The translations under genes and the position numbers were made by a program. This document shows positions 25,371-34,359 of a stretch of 64,000 nucleotides of DNA, piece by piece. The stretch comes from Burkholderia dolosa (GTDB lineage Bacteria > Pseudomonadota > Gammaproteobacteria > Burkholderiales > Burkholderiaceae), in NCBI RefSeq assembly GCF_902499135.1, contig NZ_CABVPR010000031.1, forward strand, positions 1-64,000, read 5' to 3'. How positions within the stretch are numbered: the first letter of the stretch is position 1; each line of letters begins with the position of its first letter. Below the pieces are notes generated by a model. That model worked only from the letters and a program-made list of their open reading frames with translations. It ran no database searches and had not been told where the DNA came from.

Positions 25371-25977
25371 CCGTGTCCTGACAGTGCGTTCGACGCGGTA
25401 CATGCGTATCAGTGCGGGGCGCGCGGCTCGACGGCACTTCGTGGCCGGTGGCGCCGATTCGATGTTGCGCGGCGGTCGTCGTGAATGTCGTGCGAAACCA
25501 TGTTCTACTCCGGTGCGGGCGTGTCGGCGCGAGCGGCACGTGGACAACGCCGGGGCGGCGCGACGTCGACCGGAGCGATGATCGCGGAGCGGCACGATCG
25601 GCGATATGGGCTGACGCCCAAACTGCATCGCGCGTGCGTCGGAACATCGCGTCGGTCGATGTCTTGTGCAGACGTCGCTGCGCAGCCGGGATGCGCTAGG
25701 TGCGTGTCATGGGGCAATGCTTTGTCGCTGCGGCAAATGGCGCGACGCTGGCCGGCGTCGATCGGTCGATGTTCACCTCGGGCCGGAACGACCGTTTGTG
25801 AAGTCAAGATGTCGGTTCGCCGGTCGATATCGATCGGCGGAAGAACCCGACGGGAAAATGCACGGATTCGCGTGGCCGCGCGTCCGGCGCCGCTTGCAAA
25901 TGCGCGTGTTCGATTTAGTATGCGCAAACCGCGTCCGGCGACGGGCGCAGCCCATTTGCGTTTGCGACGAGGAGACG
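25371..25977. other. divergent promoter region
   Basis: 607 bp between the PBP and the diguanylate cyclase. Open frames here lack ribosome sites and do not look like protein. No lux-box-like dyad seen. Confidence 0.4.
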
Positions 25978-27456
25978 ATGCACGCCCGAACGGCAGCCCC
26001 TTACCTGATTGTGACGATCGGCATCGTGGTCGCTTGCGCGCTGATGGGCCTGTGCGTATTGCAGCTGTTCCAGAGCCGCCACGATGCGCTCGATCGCGCG
26101 CGCGAAACGTCGCGTAATGTCGGCCTGATGGCCGAGCGCGACATCGAGCGCAATTTCGAGCTCTACGACTTGTCGTTGCAGGCCGTCATCCAGGGCTTGC
26201 AACGGCCCGACGTGATGGCGGCGACGCCGGCGCTGCGGCGCGACGTGCTGTTCGACCACGCGATGACCGCGCGGTTTCTCGGCTCGCAGCTGGTGCTCGA
26301 TGCCGACGGCAACATCGTGCTGGACTCCGCCAACGACGTGCCGCGCCATGGAAATTTCGCCGACCGCAAGTACTTCACCGTCCACCGCGACCATCCTGAC
26401 GTCGGCCTTTACGTCAGCGATCCGTTCGCGTCGCGGCTGCGCGGCGGGACGCCCAGCATCGCGCTGTCGCGGCGGATTTCGAATCCGGACGGCTCGTTTG
26501 CCGGCATCGCGCTCATTGCCGTCAACCTCGAATATTTCCACCAGCTGTTTGCCGGCCTGTCGTTGGGGCAGCACGGTTCGATCTCGCTGATCGGCAACGA
26601 CGGCATCGTGGTAATGCGCCAGCCGTACGATGTGCGCAACATCGGCCGCGACATCAGCAAGGCCGCCACGTTCCGGCGATTCCAGACGGCGCCGGAAGGC
26701 ACGTTCGTGGAAACGTCGTCGATCGACGGCGTGCGCCGGCTGTACTACTTCAAGCACCTGCCGAAGCTGCCGCTGATCATCATGGTCGCGGAAGCCGAGC
26801 AGGACATCTACGCGGCGTGGCGGCGCCGCGCGGCGACGATCGGCGCGCTGATCGCCGCGTTCGGTGCCGCGTTCATCGCGGTGTCGGTGATGCTCGGCGC
26901 GCAACTGCGGCGGCGGATCCGAGCGGAGTCCGAGCTCGTGCTGCTCGCGCGGACCGACGGTCTGACGGGGCTCAACAATCGCCGCAGCTTCGGCGAGGTG
27001 CTGGACCGCGAGTGGCGGCGCGCGCGCCGCGCGCGTTCGGTTTTCTCGCTGCTGTTCGTCGACGTCGATCGCTTCAAGGCTTACAACGACACGTATGGAC
27101 ATCAGGCGGGGGACGACGCGCTGGCGGCCGTCGCGCGGTGCATCGGCGACAACATCCGGCAGCCGGTCGATACGGCAGCGCGCTACGGCGGCGAGGAGTT
27201 CGTCGTGCTACTTCCCGACACGCCGCAGACCGATGCTGCGCGGATCGCCGAGCGGATCCGCGCGGCCATCGACGAGTTGGCGCTCGAGCACGCCGGTAGC
27301 GAATACGGGCGCGTGACCGCCAGCATTGGCCTCGCGAGCTGGACGCCGGAACAGGAGGGCGAGGCCGGCGCGGTGATCAAGGCGGCCGACGAGGCGCTTT
27401 ACTACGCGAAGGCGACAGGCCGCAACAAGGTCGCCGCCTTTCAGGCCGCGGATTGA
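25978..27456 (+). CDS. membrane diguanylate cyclase (GGDEF)
   Basis: 492 aa. N-terminal membrane helix (YLIVTIGIVVACALMGLCVLQ without its first residues), periplasmic double-Cache sensor to about 285, second helix (IGALIAAFGAAFIAVSVML), then a GGDEF domain with the active RYGGEEF and the FVDVDRFKAYNDTYGH metal/substrate segment. It makes cyclic di-GMP and so favours attachment and biofilm. The product-inhibition RxxD site is not at its usual place (QPVD instead), so feedback may be weak. GAGGAGACG precedes the ATG. No EAL or HD-GYP domain. Confidence 0.95.
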   Translation: MHARTAAPYLIVTIGIVVACALMGLCVLQLFQSRHDALDRARETSRNVGLMAERDIERNFELYDLSLQAVIQGLQRPDVMAATPALRRDVLFDHAMTARFLGSQLVLDADGNIVLDSANDVPRHGNFADRKYFTVHRDHPDVGLYVSDPFASRLRGGTPSIALSRRISNPDGSFAGIALIAVNLEYFHQLFAGLSLGQHGSISLIGNDGIVVMRQPYDVRNIGRDISKAATFRRFQTAPEGTFVETSSIDGVRRLYYFKHLPKLPLIIMVAEAEQDIYAAWRRRAATIGALIAAFGAAFIAVSVMLGAQLRRRIRAESELVLLARTDGLTGLNNRRSFGEVLDREWRRARRARSVFSLLFVDVDRFKAYNDTYGHQAGDDALAAVARCIGDNIRQPVDTAARYGGEEFVVLLPDTPQTDAARIAERIRAAIDELALEHAGSEYGRVTASIGLASWTPEQEGEAGAVIKAADEALYYAKATGRNKVAAFQAAD

Positions 27457-27958
27457 TGAAGCTCGGGTTTGCGACTGTCGCGCGCACGAGCCGACCCTGC
27501 GGGGCGGCGCCACGGTGCTGGCAAGCGGAATGTTTTCGAAGATCGGCTACGGCGCCGCTTCGCACGCGGACGGCTTGACCGGCCTGACGGCAGCGCACAG
27601 TCGCCGCACGCGCGTATGGATTTTTCGGCGTCCGGCAACTGTCCGGCGCGCCGGAATTGAAGTGAAGGATCGACGCAGTCGGCCGCCGACGCATCGACCC
27701 TTGTAACCGGCGACTCCAATAAAAAAGCCCGCTGCTGGAGCGGGCCAAAGCCATGTTTGGAGACATGGAGGAGACAAGCGTCAATTTAAGGGAAAACCCG
27801 GAGTCGTGCAATACGCTGCCGATATCCCGTTGTATCGATGCAACGCACTTCCGGAACGCCGATCGGCGGCCGGCGTGCGCCCGTCAGGGGCCCATTCGCC
27901 GTGCCGTCGGAGGCGAACCAATCTTCCGCTTTCCGGCTGCATCGTATCGTCCCGTCAT
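27457..27958. other. intergenic region between convergent genes
   Basis: No gene; it holds the minus-strand terminator at 27718-27745. Probably close to the right boundary of the accessory island. Confidence 0.45.
27718..27745 (-). terminator. rho-independent terminator of the cepI transcript
   Basis: Minus strand GCCCGCT-CCAGC-AGCGGGC followed by TTTTTTATT. It lies about 215 bp after the gene at 27959. Confidence 0.85.
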
Positions 27959-28732
27959 TTACGAGCCGGCCGCCCGCGCATGCGCGGCAAACCCGCCGAA
28001 GCGCTCCTGTGCGACGGACAGCGCGTACTTGTCGCGCATCTCCGTCTCGATCCACGCACAGGTCGCGCGTGCACAGTCGGTCAGCGCATGGCGCGTCGCA
28101 TGCCCGTCGATGTCGTAGACGAAACGCACATCGACCTCGTCGTCGGCCACCTTCCGCTGCAGCTGCTTGAGCTGCATTTGCGGTCCGTGCTGCTGCGACA
28201 GCGCACGCAGTTCGTCGAAGTGATATTCGAGCCAGTCCGCGAAGAACAGCGCGTCGCTGCGGCACTGCAGCCGGAAAGCCGCGTGGCGGGACGGGCGCGC
28301 GCCGGTGTCCGCCGCAGCCGCACGCCCGTCGGTGCGGTGCTCGGCCACCGTATCGGCGGTATCGACCGGCGCGAGCGGATGCCGGATCTGCCGATACGGC
28401 TCGCGCTCGCGAAGCGCGTGCCACAGCAGTTCGTCGCCCGCGGCGCCGGACGGCTGCATCGTCAGGTCGTGCCGGCCGTCGCCGAGCGCGGCGACGTCGC
28501 GGATCACGACGCGCAGCGAGCAGAGCGGTTCGTCCGCGACGAGCAGCGTCGCTGTTCGCGGCAGCCCGCAGACGAGCGGCGCAGGGCCGGGTGCACGGAA
28601 TACAAGCCCGCTGCGGTCGAGCCGCACGAGCGGCAGCGGATCGGGAAACGACGGGTAGGCGACCGCGATCCGCGCGCCGTCGGCGCTCGTCAACCCGGGC
28701 ATCATCGCGCGAAAGACCTGAGACTGGTCCAC
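27959..28732 (-). CDS. conserved cepI-linked protein of unknown function
   Basis: 257 aa, soluble. N-terminal part beta-rich (RIAVAYPSFPDPLPLVRLDR), C-terminal part helical (DALFFADWLEYHFDELRALS, LKQLQRKVADDEVDVRFVYD). It follows cepI by 52 bp on the same strand, as does a conserved hypothetical gene in other B. cepacia complex cep loci (from memory the B. cenocepacia BCAM1871 position), and should be coexpressed with cepI. The start is GTG, preceded by AAGGAGAACCTAC. I do not recognise a catalytic motif. Confidence 0.8.
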   Translation of the reverse strand: MDQSQVFRAMMPGLTSADGARIAVAYPSFPDPLPLVRLDRSGLVFRAPGPAPLVCGLPRTATLLVADEPLCSLRVVIRDVAALGDGRHDLTMQPSGAAGDELLWHALREREPYRQIRHPLAPVDTADTVAEHRTDGRAAAADTGARPSRHAAFRLQCRSDALFFADWLEYHFDELRALSQQHGPQMQLKQLQRKVADDEVDVRFVYDIDGHATRHALTDCARATCAWIETEMRDKYALSVAQERFGGFAAHARAAGS

Positions 28733-28784
28733 GTAGGTTCTCCTTCGTTACGATGCCGCCCGGACGGATGACGCGTGTTCCGGC

Positions 28785-29393
28785 TCAGGCGGCGATAGCT
28801 TGCCGGGCGGCGGGGCCCGGCTCGATTCCAAGTGCAGCAAACGTTTGCGGATCGATGTCGATCCAGCAAGCGACGACCAGACGTCCGTCCACCTGCTTCG
28901 GCGGGCCTGCACGGTGTGCGTGCACGCCGATCCGGCGGAACAGCCGTTCCATGCTCGCGAACGTCACGCCGATCAGCTGCCGCGCGCCGAGCTGCGCCGC
29001 GCATTCGACGACCGCCGCGAGCATCGGGCGCACCGCCCATTCGGCGTTGCCCGGCCCGTTTTCGTCGGCCGTCGCTGCGAACCGCGACAGCTCCCAGACG
29101 GCGGCCGATTTGGGCAGCGGCACGTCCTGCGCGACGAGGTCGGCGAACAGCGACTCCAGCAGATACGGCTGCGTGGTCGGCAGCAGGCGCGCGCATCCGC
29201 ACATTTCGCCGGCCGCGTTTCGCGCCATCACGTAGACGGTGTCGTCGCGATCGAACTGGTCCCGTTCGAACGCTTCGTTCGCCGACGGAAGGGCCCAACC
29301 GAGCTGTTCGACGAATACGCGGCGCCGATAGCGCCCCAAATCCGCTGCAAGTTCGTACGGCAACCGCCCTTCCTCGTGAACGAAGGTCTGCAT
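28785..29393 (-). CDS. cepI: N-octanoyl-homoserine-lactone synthase CepI
   Basis: 202 aa, nearly identical over its length to B. cepacia complex CepI (QTFVHEEGRLPYELAADL at the start, WELSRFAA in the middle, GIEPG near the end). CepI makes mainly C8-homoserine lactone, with some C6, from SAM and octanoyl-ACP. LuxI-invariant Arg, Phe, Trp, Asp, Glu and Arg residues are present. GAGGAACCC precedes the ATG. A canonical cep box 58 bp upstream gives positive feedback through CepR. Followed by the conserved cep-linked gene. Confidence 0.97.
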   Translation of the reverse strand: MQTFVHEEGRLPYELAADLGRYRRRVFVEQLGWALPSANEAFERDQFDRDDTVYVMARNAAGEMCGCARLLPTTQPYLLESLFADLVAQDVPLPKSAAVWELSRFAATADENGPGNAEWAVRPMLAAVVECAAQLGARQLIGVTFASMERLFRRIGVHAHRAGPPKQVDGRLVVACWIDIDPQTFAALGIEPGPAARQAIAA

Positions 29394-29424
29394 GGGTTCC
29401 TCGGTGTGTGCTTTGGTATGCGTG

Positions 29425-29430
29425 CATTAC
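29425..29430 (-). promoter_or_regulatory. cepI -10 element
   Basis: GTAATG on the minus strand, 34 bp from the cep box centre. The same hexamer and spacing recur at the island dyads 19104 and 23029. Confidence 0.55.
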
Positions 29431-29451
29431 AGCGCGCGTCCCGAGGGGGCG

Positions 29452-29471
29452 GTAACTGGTAACTCTTACAG
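29452..29471 (-). promoter_or_regulatory. cep (lux) box of cepI
   Basis: Minus strand CTGTAAGAGTTACCAGTTAC, the CepR-binding site known in front of cepI in the B. cepacia complex. It is clearly different from the CCTATA-type dyads of the island, so the two receptors should have separate targets. Confidence 0.93.
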
Positions 29472-29601
29472 GGTGCGTATGCGACGTCGCCGTTTAGGAC
29501 GGGGTAACGATTTCTTGATCTGTGGGATTGAAAAGCGGCCGGCTTTTGCTTATAAAGACCGCCAGCACTACGGAAACGTCAGAGGAAAGCGCGTGCGGTT
29601 G

Positions 29602-30045
29602 TTACTGGAGCGTGGGACCGGCATCATGAGCGTCGTTGCATCGTAGGACGGCCGACGCGACGGCCGCAGCCCAGTCGTACTGCGCGAGCCGCGCGGCGAG
29701 TGCGGTAGCGGTGCGGAACATGCCGATGTCGGCGCCGGTTGCATCGACGACCATCACGTTGCTGCGGACGTCGCCGCCCGCGATCACGAACGTGCCGGTT
29801 GCGCGTTCGAGATACCAGTCCCAGCCGACGGTCAGATACGCGACGCCGGCAGCGGCCGGGCGTTCCCATTCGGTATAGCCGGCCAGACGCGCGTCGATCG
29901 CGTTGTCGCGCAATTCGGCGAGCAGCGACGAGTCGACGCCGCTCGCGACATGGTCGAGCGCAAGGGCGGCCAGTGCGCTTTCGGACAGACGCACGTAGCC
30001 GTCCGGAGACGGATCGCGGACCGGGTGCAGCATAGGAGAAGTCAT
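29602..30045 (-). CDS. rsaM: RsaM-family quorum-sensing modulator in the cep locus
   Basis: 147 aa from the chosen ATG (MTSPMLHPVRD); another ATG 12 bases later is possible and neither has a strong ribosome site. It has the RsaM pattern SPDGYVRLSESALAALALDH, then VGWDWYLERATGTFVI and DIGMFRTATALAARL. In other Burkholderia a gene of this family sits between cepI and cepR and limits AHL production. No catalytic or DNA-binding motif. Transcribed towards cepI, with the cep box between them. Confidence 0.88.
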   Translation of the reverse strand: MTSPMLHPVRDPSPDGYVRLSESALAALALDHVASGVDSSLLAELRDNAIDARLAGYTEWERPAAAGVAYLTVGWDWYLERATGTFVIAGGDVRSNVMVVDATGADIGMFRTATALAARLAQYDWAAAVASAVLRCNDAHDAGPTLQ

Positions 30046-30118
30046 GCGCGGAATGTACCAGCCTCGAACCGGGGCTGGCACCTGACAAGTATGACAGCGT
30101 GAAGTTGTCGGAGAACGA

Positions 30119-30838
30119 ATGGAACTGCGCTGGCAGGACGCCTACCACCAATTCAGTGCCGCCGAAGACGAGCAGCAGCTCTTCCAGCGGATCGCCGCCT
30201 ATTCCAAGCGCCTCGGTTTCGAATACTGCTGTTACGGCATTCGCGTGCCGCTGCCCGTGTCGAAGCCGGCGGTCGCGATCTTCGATACCTATCCGGACGG
30301 CTGGATGGCGCATTACCAGGCGAAGAACTACATCGACATCGATTCGACGGTGCGCGACGGCGCACTCAGCACCAACATGATCGTGTGGCCGGACGTCGAC
30401 GGCGCCGACTCGTCGCCGCTGTGGCGGGACGCGCGCGAATTCGGGCTGTCGGTGGGCGTCGCGCAGTCGAGCTGGGCAGCCCGCGGCGCGTTCGGGCTAT
30501 TGAGCATCGCGCGTCGCGCGGATCGGCTCACGCCCGCCGAGATCAACATGCTGACGCTGCAGACAAACTGGCTCGCGAACCTGTCGCATTCGCTGATGAG
30601 CCGTTTCATGGTGCCGAAACTGTCGCCCGAGGCGAGCGTCACGCTGACCGCGCGCGAGCGCGAGGTGCTGTGCTGGACCGCCGAAGGCAAGACCGCGTGC
30701 GAGATCGGTCAGATACTCAGCATCTCGGAGCGCACGGTGAACTTCCACGTGAACAACATCCTCGAGAAGCTGGGCGCGACGAACAAGGTACAGGCGGTCG
30801 TCAAGGCGATTTCGGCCGGACTCATCGATACGCCGTAA
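30119..30838 (+). CDS. cepR: AHL receptor/transcriptional regulator CepR
   Basis: 239 aa, near-identical to B. cepacia complex CepR (ELRWQDAYHQFSAAEDEQQL). Autoinducer-binding N-terminal domain with the invariant Trp/Tyr/Asp/Trp set (DGWMAHYQAKNYIDIDS, VWPDVD) and a LuxR helix-turn-helix at the C-terminus (LTAREREVLCWTAEGKTACE). Binds C8-HSL and activates at cep boxes such as 29452-29471. GGAGAACGA precedes the ATG. Divergent from the rsaM gene; it converges on mgtC with a strong hairpin between. Confidence 0.97.
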   Translation: MELRWQDAYHQFSAAEDEQQLFQRIAAYSKRLGFEYCCYGIRVPLPVSKPAVAIFDTYPDGWMAHYQAKNYIDIDSTVRDGALSTNMIVWPDVDGADSSPLWRDAREFGLSVGVAQSSWAARGAFGLLSIARRADRLTPAEINMLTLQTNWLANLSHSLMSRFMVPKLSPEASVTLTAREREVLCWTAEGKTACEIGQILSISERTVNFHVNNILEKLGATNKVQAVVKAISAGLIDTP

Positions 30839-30850
30839 TGCGGCGGAGCG

Positions 30851-30872
30851 GCCGGCACCGCGCGGTGCCGGC
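30851..30872. terminator. hairpin between cepR and mgtC
   Basis: Perfect 10-bp stem GCCGGCACCG-CG-CGGTGCCGGC followed on the plus strand by AAGCGCTTTTCC. It may serve both convergent genes. Confidence 0.65.
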
Positions 30873-30895
30873 AAGCGCTTTTCCGTCGTCGCCGT

Positions 30896-31603
30896 TCACT
30901 CCATCAGCGGCTCCGCTTCCTTCGCGGTCCAGCTCACGCTGGAAACGCTCTTCTCCATGCTGATCCGGCTCGCGATCTGTTCGAGCTTCGGCTGATCCTT
31001 CGGATGCAGCTTCAACGTCGCGGTCACCTTCAGCCGGTCCGGGTCGTCGGCCACGTCCTCGCTCGTCAGGCTCTGGAACGACAGCGGCTTCGCGTACATC
31101 GAGTTCGACAGCAGCGTCCGGATGTGTACCTCGTCGGCGGTCAGGCAGATCACGGTGATCTGATATTCGCGCACCAGGTCGGCATTGGACACGGGCTGCG
31201 CGTTGATCGCCTGGCTGACGCCGCGCAGCACCGTGTTCGTGAGCAGCACGACGCCGGTGCCGGCGAGCGCCGGCACGAAGTGACCGGCGCCCGACAGCAC
31301 GCCGACGGCGGCCGAGCACCACAGCGTCGCGGCCGTGTTGATGCCCTGGATCGAGCCCTTGTCGCGCATGATCACGCCGCCGCCGAGGAAGCCGACGCCG
31401 GACACGACGTATGCGGCGATCTGCGTGACGCCGGCGACGCCGTTGCCGGTCAGCACGCCGAGCGTGACGAACAGGCATGCGCCGCTCGCGACGAGCGTGA
31501 TCGTGCGCAGGCCCGCCGTGCGCTGGCGCATCTGGCGTTCGAGGCCGATCGCGACGCCGCACGCGAACGCGGTGAAGAGACGAAGTGCGAAATCGAAAGT
31601 CAT
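30896..31603 (-). CDS. mgtC: MgtC/SapB-family inner-membrane protein
   Basis: 235 aa. N-terminal MgtC domain with about five membrane helices and the conserved GLERQMRQRTAGLRT loop (GERQ motif), then a C-terminal cytoplasmic ACT-like domain (ITVICLTADEVHIRTLL). MgtC supports growth at low magnesium and inside macrophages; B. cenocepacia mgtC lies next to cepR and affects intracellular survival. AGGACAACC precedes the ATG. Same gene order here as in B. cenocepacia. Confidence 0.94.
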   Translation of the reverse strand: MTFDFALRLFTAFACGVAIGLERQMRQRTAGLRTITLVASGACLFVTLGVLTGNGVAGVTQIAAYVVSGVGFLGGGVIMRDKGSIQGINTAATLWCSAAVGVLSGAGHFVPALAGTGVVLLTNTVLRGVSQAINAQPVSNADLVREYQITVICLTADEVHIRTLLSNSMYAKPLSFQSLTSEDVADDPDRLKVTATLKLHPKDQPKLEQIASRISMEKSVSSVSWTAKEAEPLME

Positions 31604-32221
31604 GGTTGTCCTGCCGTGCAAGGGGCGCATGCGGGGCGCGCCGCGGCGGCGCAATGCCGACGCGACACGATGGCCGTCATCGCGCGGTACTGTACCGCGC
31701 GGAGGCGTGATGCGGTATGAAACGGGAGGCGGGCGCGCTCGCGGAACGCGAGCCGGGGCGGGGAAGGGCGACGGGCAGGCGTTCGTTCAGGCGGCAAGCG
31801 GCGCACGCGACGGGGTGCTGCAACTGTCCACGATGGTTCCTGAAGGAAGAATGGCCGGCATTCTAGTGGGCGGCGCGCGCGGGCGTCAATCAATCCTACC
31901 GCGGTCGTCAGCGCACACAGCAGGCGATCGCATCCGTCGTCGATGGCGTCGTGCCGCGATCGCTCGCGTTGCGTGCTGTCCGGCCTGGTGCGCTTTCGGC
32001 TGTCGGGCGTCACGACCGGAGGTCGATGGAACCGGACCGCGCGGCACGCTTGCGCGCGAGTGCGCGGTGCTTCGTCGGTGGGTGCGACCGGTCGCCGCGA
32101 CGCGGATCTGTGTACCATCGTGCGTACGCTGCGAAGCGCGGCGCGGAGCATGAGCGGGCATCGCGTCATGCCCCGTGCGATGCGCGTCGCAAAGCGGTGC
32201 CGCTACGAGGATGAGCGTTCC
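31604..32221. other. divergent region upstream of mgtC
   Basis: About 620 bp with no coding frame I can support. A long mgtC leader could lie here, but I see no recognisable riboswitch. Confidence 0.35.
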
Positions 32222-33370
32222 ATGCGAAGTTTCTTTGTCCGGTTCATTGCAATCGGTGTGCTGTTTCATCTGTACGTCGGGCTGCGGATCATTCCCGACG
32301 CGTTCGGGTCGCCGGCCGTGCGCACGATCGCCGCGCTCGTGCTCGCGAGCTTCTGCGTGCTGATTCCGGTCGGCATGTTCTCGCGCCGCTTCGATGAAGG
32401 CTGGGCCGCGACGCTGTTCGGCTGGGTCGGCTCGATCGCGATGGGGTTCTTCTCGTCGTTGCTCGCGCTGACGCTGCTGCGCGACTTCGTGTCGCTCGGG
32501 CTGGCGTCGTGGCGGCATCTTGGGCACGCGGGCGCGTGGGGCAGCGCCGCGTCGGACACGGCGCTCGGCGTCGTGATCGGGGCGGTGCTCGTCACCGCGA
32601 TCGGCTTCGTCGGCGCGCGGCGCACGGCGGCCGTCAAGCGCGTGTCGATTCCGGTGGACGGGCTGCCGGCCGCGCTCGACGGGCTGAAGATCGTGCAACT
32701 GTCCGACATTCACGTCGGGCCGACGATCAAGCGGCCTTATGTCGAACGGATCGTGCGTGTCGTGAACGGGCTCGATGCCGACCTCGTCGTCGTGACCGGC
32801 GACGTGGTTGACGGGTCGGTCGCACGGCTGCGCGAGCACACGGCGCCGCTCGGCCGCATGCAGTCGCGGCACGGCAGCTTCCTCGTGACCGGCAACCACG
32901 AGTACTACGCGGGCGCGCATGCGTGGATCGACGAATTCCGGCGCATCGGCCTCACCGTGCTGCTGAACGAGCACGTGCTGATCGAGCACGACGGCGCGCG
33001 CGCAGTGCTGGCGGGCGTGACCGATTTCACGGCGGGCGGGTTCGATCCCGCTCATCGCAGCGATCCCGCGCAGGCGCTGGCCGGCGCGCCGCGCGACGTC
33101 GGCACGAAGATCCTGCTCGCGCATCAGCCGCGCAGCGCGGAAGCGGCGAGCCGCGCCGGGTTTACCGTGCAGCTGTCCGGCCACACGCACGGCGGGCAGT
33201 TCCTGCCGTGGCCGCCGTTCGTGCGGCTGCAGCAGCCGGTGATCGGCGGGCTGACCCGCTTCGGCAATCTGTGGCTCTATACGAGCCGCGGCACCGGTTA
33301 CTGGGGGCCGCCGAACCGCTTCGGCGTGCCGTCCGAGATCACGCTGATCCGGTTGACGCGCGCGGGGTAG
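32222..33370 (+). CDS. membrane metallophosphoesterase (YkuE/YaeI-like)
   Basis: 382 aa. Three to four N-terminal membrane helices (FFVRFIAIGVLFHLYVG and others to about residue 125), then a calcineurin-like phosphoesterase domain with all metal motifs: QLSDIHVG, VTGDVVDG, TGNHEYYAG, LAHQPR and SGHTHGGQF. Enzymes of this type hydrolyse phosphoester bonds of membrane lipids or nucleotides. The start at 32222 is chosen at the first membrane helix; GAGGATG lies 15 bases upstream. Alternative in-frame ATGs upstream exist. Confidence 0.88.
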   Translation: MRSFFVRFIAIGVLFHLYVGLRIIPDAFGSPAVRTIAALVLASFCVLIPVGMFSRRFDEGWAATLFGWVGSIAMGFFSSLLALTLLRDFVSLGLASWRHLGHAGAWGSAASDTALGVVIGAVLVTAIGFVGARRTAAVKRVSIPVDGLPAALDGLKIVQLSDIHVGPTIKRPYVERIVRVVNGLDADLVVVTGDVVDGSVARLREHTAPLGRMQSRHGSFLVTGNHEYYAGAHAWIDEFRRIGLTVLLNEHVLIEHDGARAVLAGVTDFTAGGFDPAHRSDPAQALAGAPRDVGTKILLAHQPRSAEAASRAGFTVQLSGHTHGGQFLPWPPFVRLQQPVIGGLTRFGNLWLYTSRGTGYWGPPNRFGVPSEITLIRLTRAG

Positions 33371-33753
33371 CGTTTGTTGCGGGATGAGTGATGCGTGAAG
33401 GCGTTGAAGGCGGCGAAGGCGGCAAAAGCGGCAAAGGCAGCGAAGCCAGCCAACGCTGGCCGTTCCGCGCATGCATGCGCGCAGACAAGCGGCCGCGATT
33501 CGCGACGAACTCGGCGCGAACTCCGCGAGCGTCCGAAGGAACCCACATCGACGCCGTCGTTCCGCCGAGCGCCGGCATCGCGCCGCATCGCCGAATGTCC
33601 GCGTGCGTCCGGCATGCCGCGCTCGCCGGTCCCGGAACCAATCCGCAACGAACCGCAGCCGCCCGGAATGACATCGCATGGCGATACGCCGCGCCGTTGG
33701 CTAGTATGCAGACATGCATTGCACCCGCCGTTCATCGCTCGCTTCTTCCTGAC
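33371..33753. other. intergenic region with a short simple repeat
   Basis: A degenerate 9-bp repeat of the form AAGGCGGCG/AAAGCGGCA (about 33397-33450, some six copies) follows the phosphoesterase. Read as protein it is a Lys-Ala-Ala run, but no ribosome site supports translation. Confidence 0.5.
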
Positions 33754-34359
33754 ATGTCGACCGCCGATCTGTTCGCCGACTCGCCCGTGCCCGACGTCGA
33801 CTGGTATCCGCACTGGCTCGCGCCGTCCGATGCCGACCGCGTGCTGGCCGCGCTGATCGACGAAGTCGCGTGGCGGCAGGACACGATCCGCACGCCGCGC
33901 GGACGCATTCCGCTGCCGCGGCTTACCGCGTGGCAGGGCGAGCCCGATGCCGTCTACGTGTACTCGGGGATCCGCAACGAGCCCGCGCGCTGGACGCCCG
34001 CGGTCCTGGAACTGAAGCGCGCGGTCGAGACGACGTGCGGCACGCGGTTCAACAGTGTGCTGCTCAATCGCTACCGCAACGGCCAGGACAGCCTCGGCTG
34101 GCATGCGGACAACGAACCGGAACTCGGCGACGCGCCGGTGATTGCGTCGGTGAGTCTCGGCGCGATGCGCGTGTTCGATCTGCGCCATCGCGCGACCGGC
34201 GTTACCCATGCGTATCGCCTGACGCACGGCAGCCTGCTCGTGATGCGCGGACGCACCCAGGGCGAATGGCAGCACCGCGTGCCGAAGGCCCCTTCGGTGC
34301 GCGGCGAGCGCGTGAATCTGACGTTCCGCTACGTGATGCCGGAACCCGCGCGCCGCTAG
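33754..34359 (+). CDS. AlkB-like 2OG/Fe(II) DNA-alkylation repair dioxygenase
   Basis: 201 aa, close to the length of E. coli AlkB and human ALKBH2/3. Iron ligands His117 and Asp119 (WHADNE) and His174 (WQHRVPK); 2-oxoglutarate arginines in RGERVNLTFR (186 and 192); the nucleotide-lid sequence contains RFNSVLLNRYRNGQDSLG. Removes methyl groups from N1-methyladenine/N3-methylcytosine. The ribosome site is weak; an upstream in-frame extension lacks family similarity. Confidence 0.92.
   Translation: MSTADLFADSPVPDVDWYPHWLAPSDADRVLAALIDEVAWRQDTIRTPRGRIPLPRLTAWQGEPDAVYVYSGIRNEPARWTPAVLELKRAVETTCGTRFNSVLLNRYRNGQDSLGWHADNEPELGDAPVIASVSLGAMRVFDLRHRATGVTHAYRLTHGSLLVMRGRTQGEWQHRVPKAPSVRGERVNLTFRYVMPEPARR

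Noticed and set aside
31604-32221. possible magnesium riboswitch ahead of mgtC
   Set aside because: No recognisable conserved core or alternating hairpins could be identified by eye.
33395-33856. Lys-Ala repeat protein frame
   Set aside because: Simple 9-bp repeat without ribosome site, and the frame overlaps the start of the AlkB-like gene.
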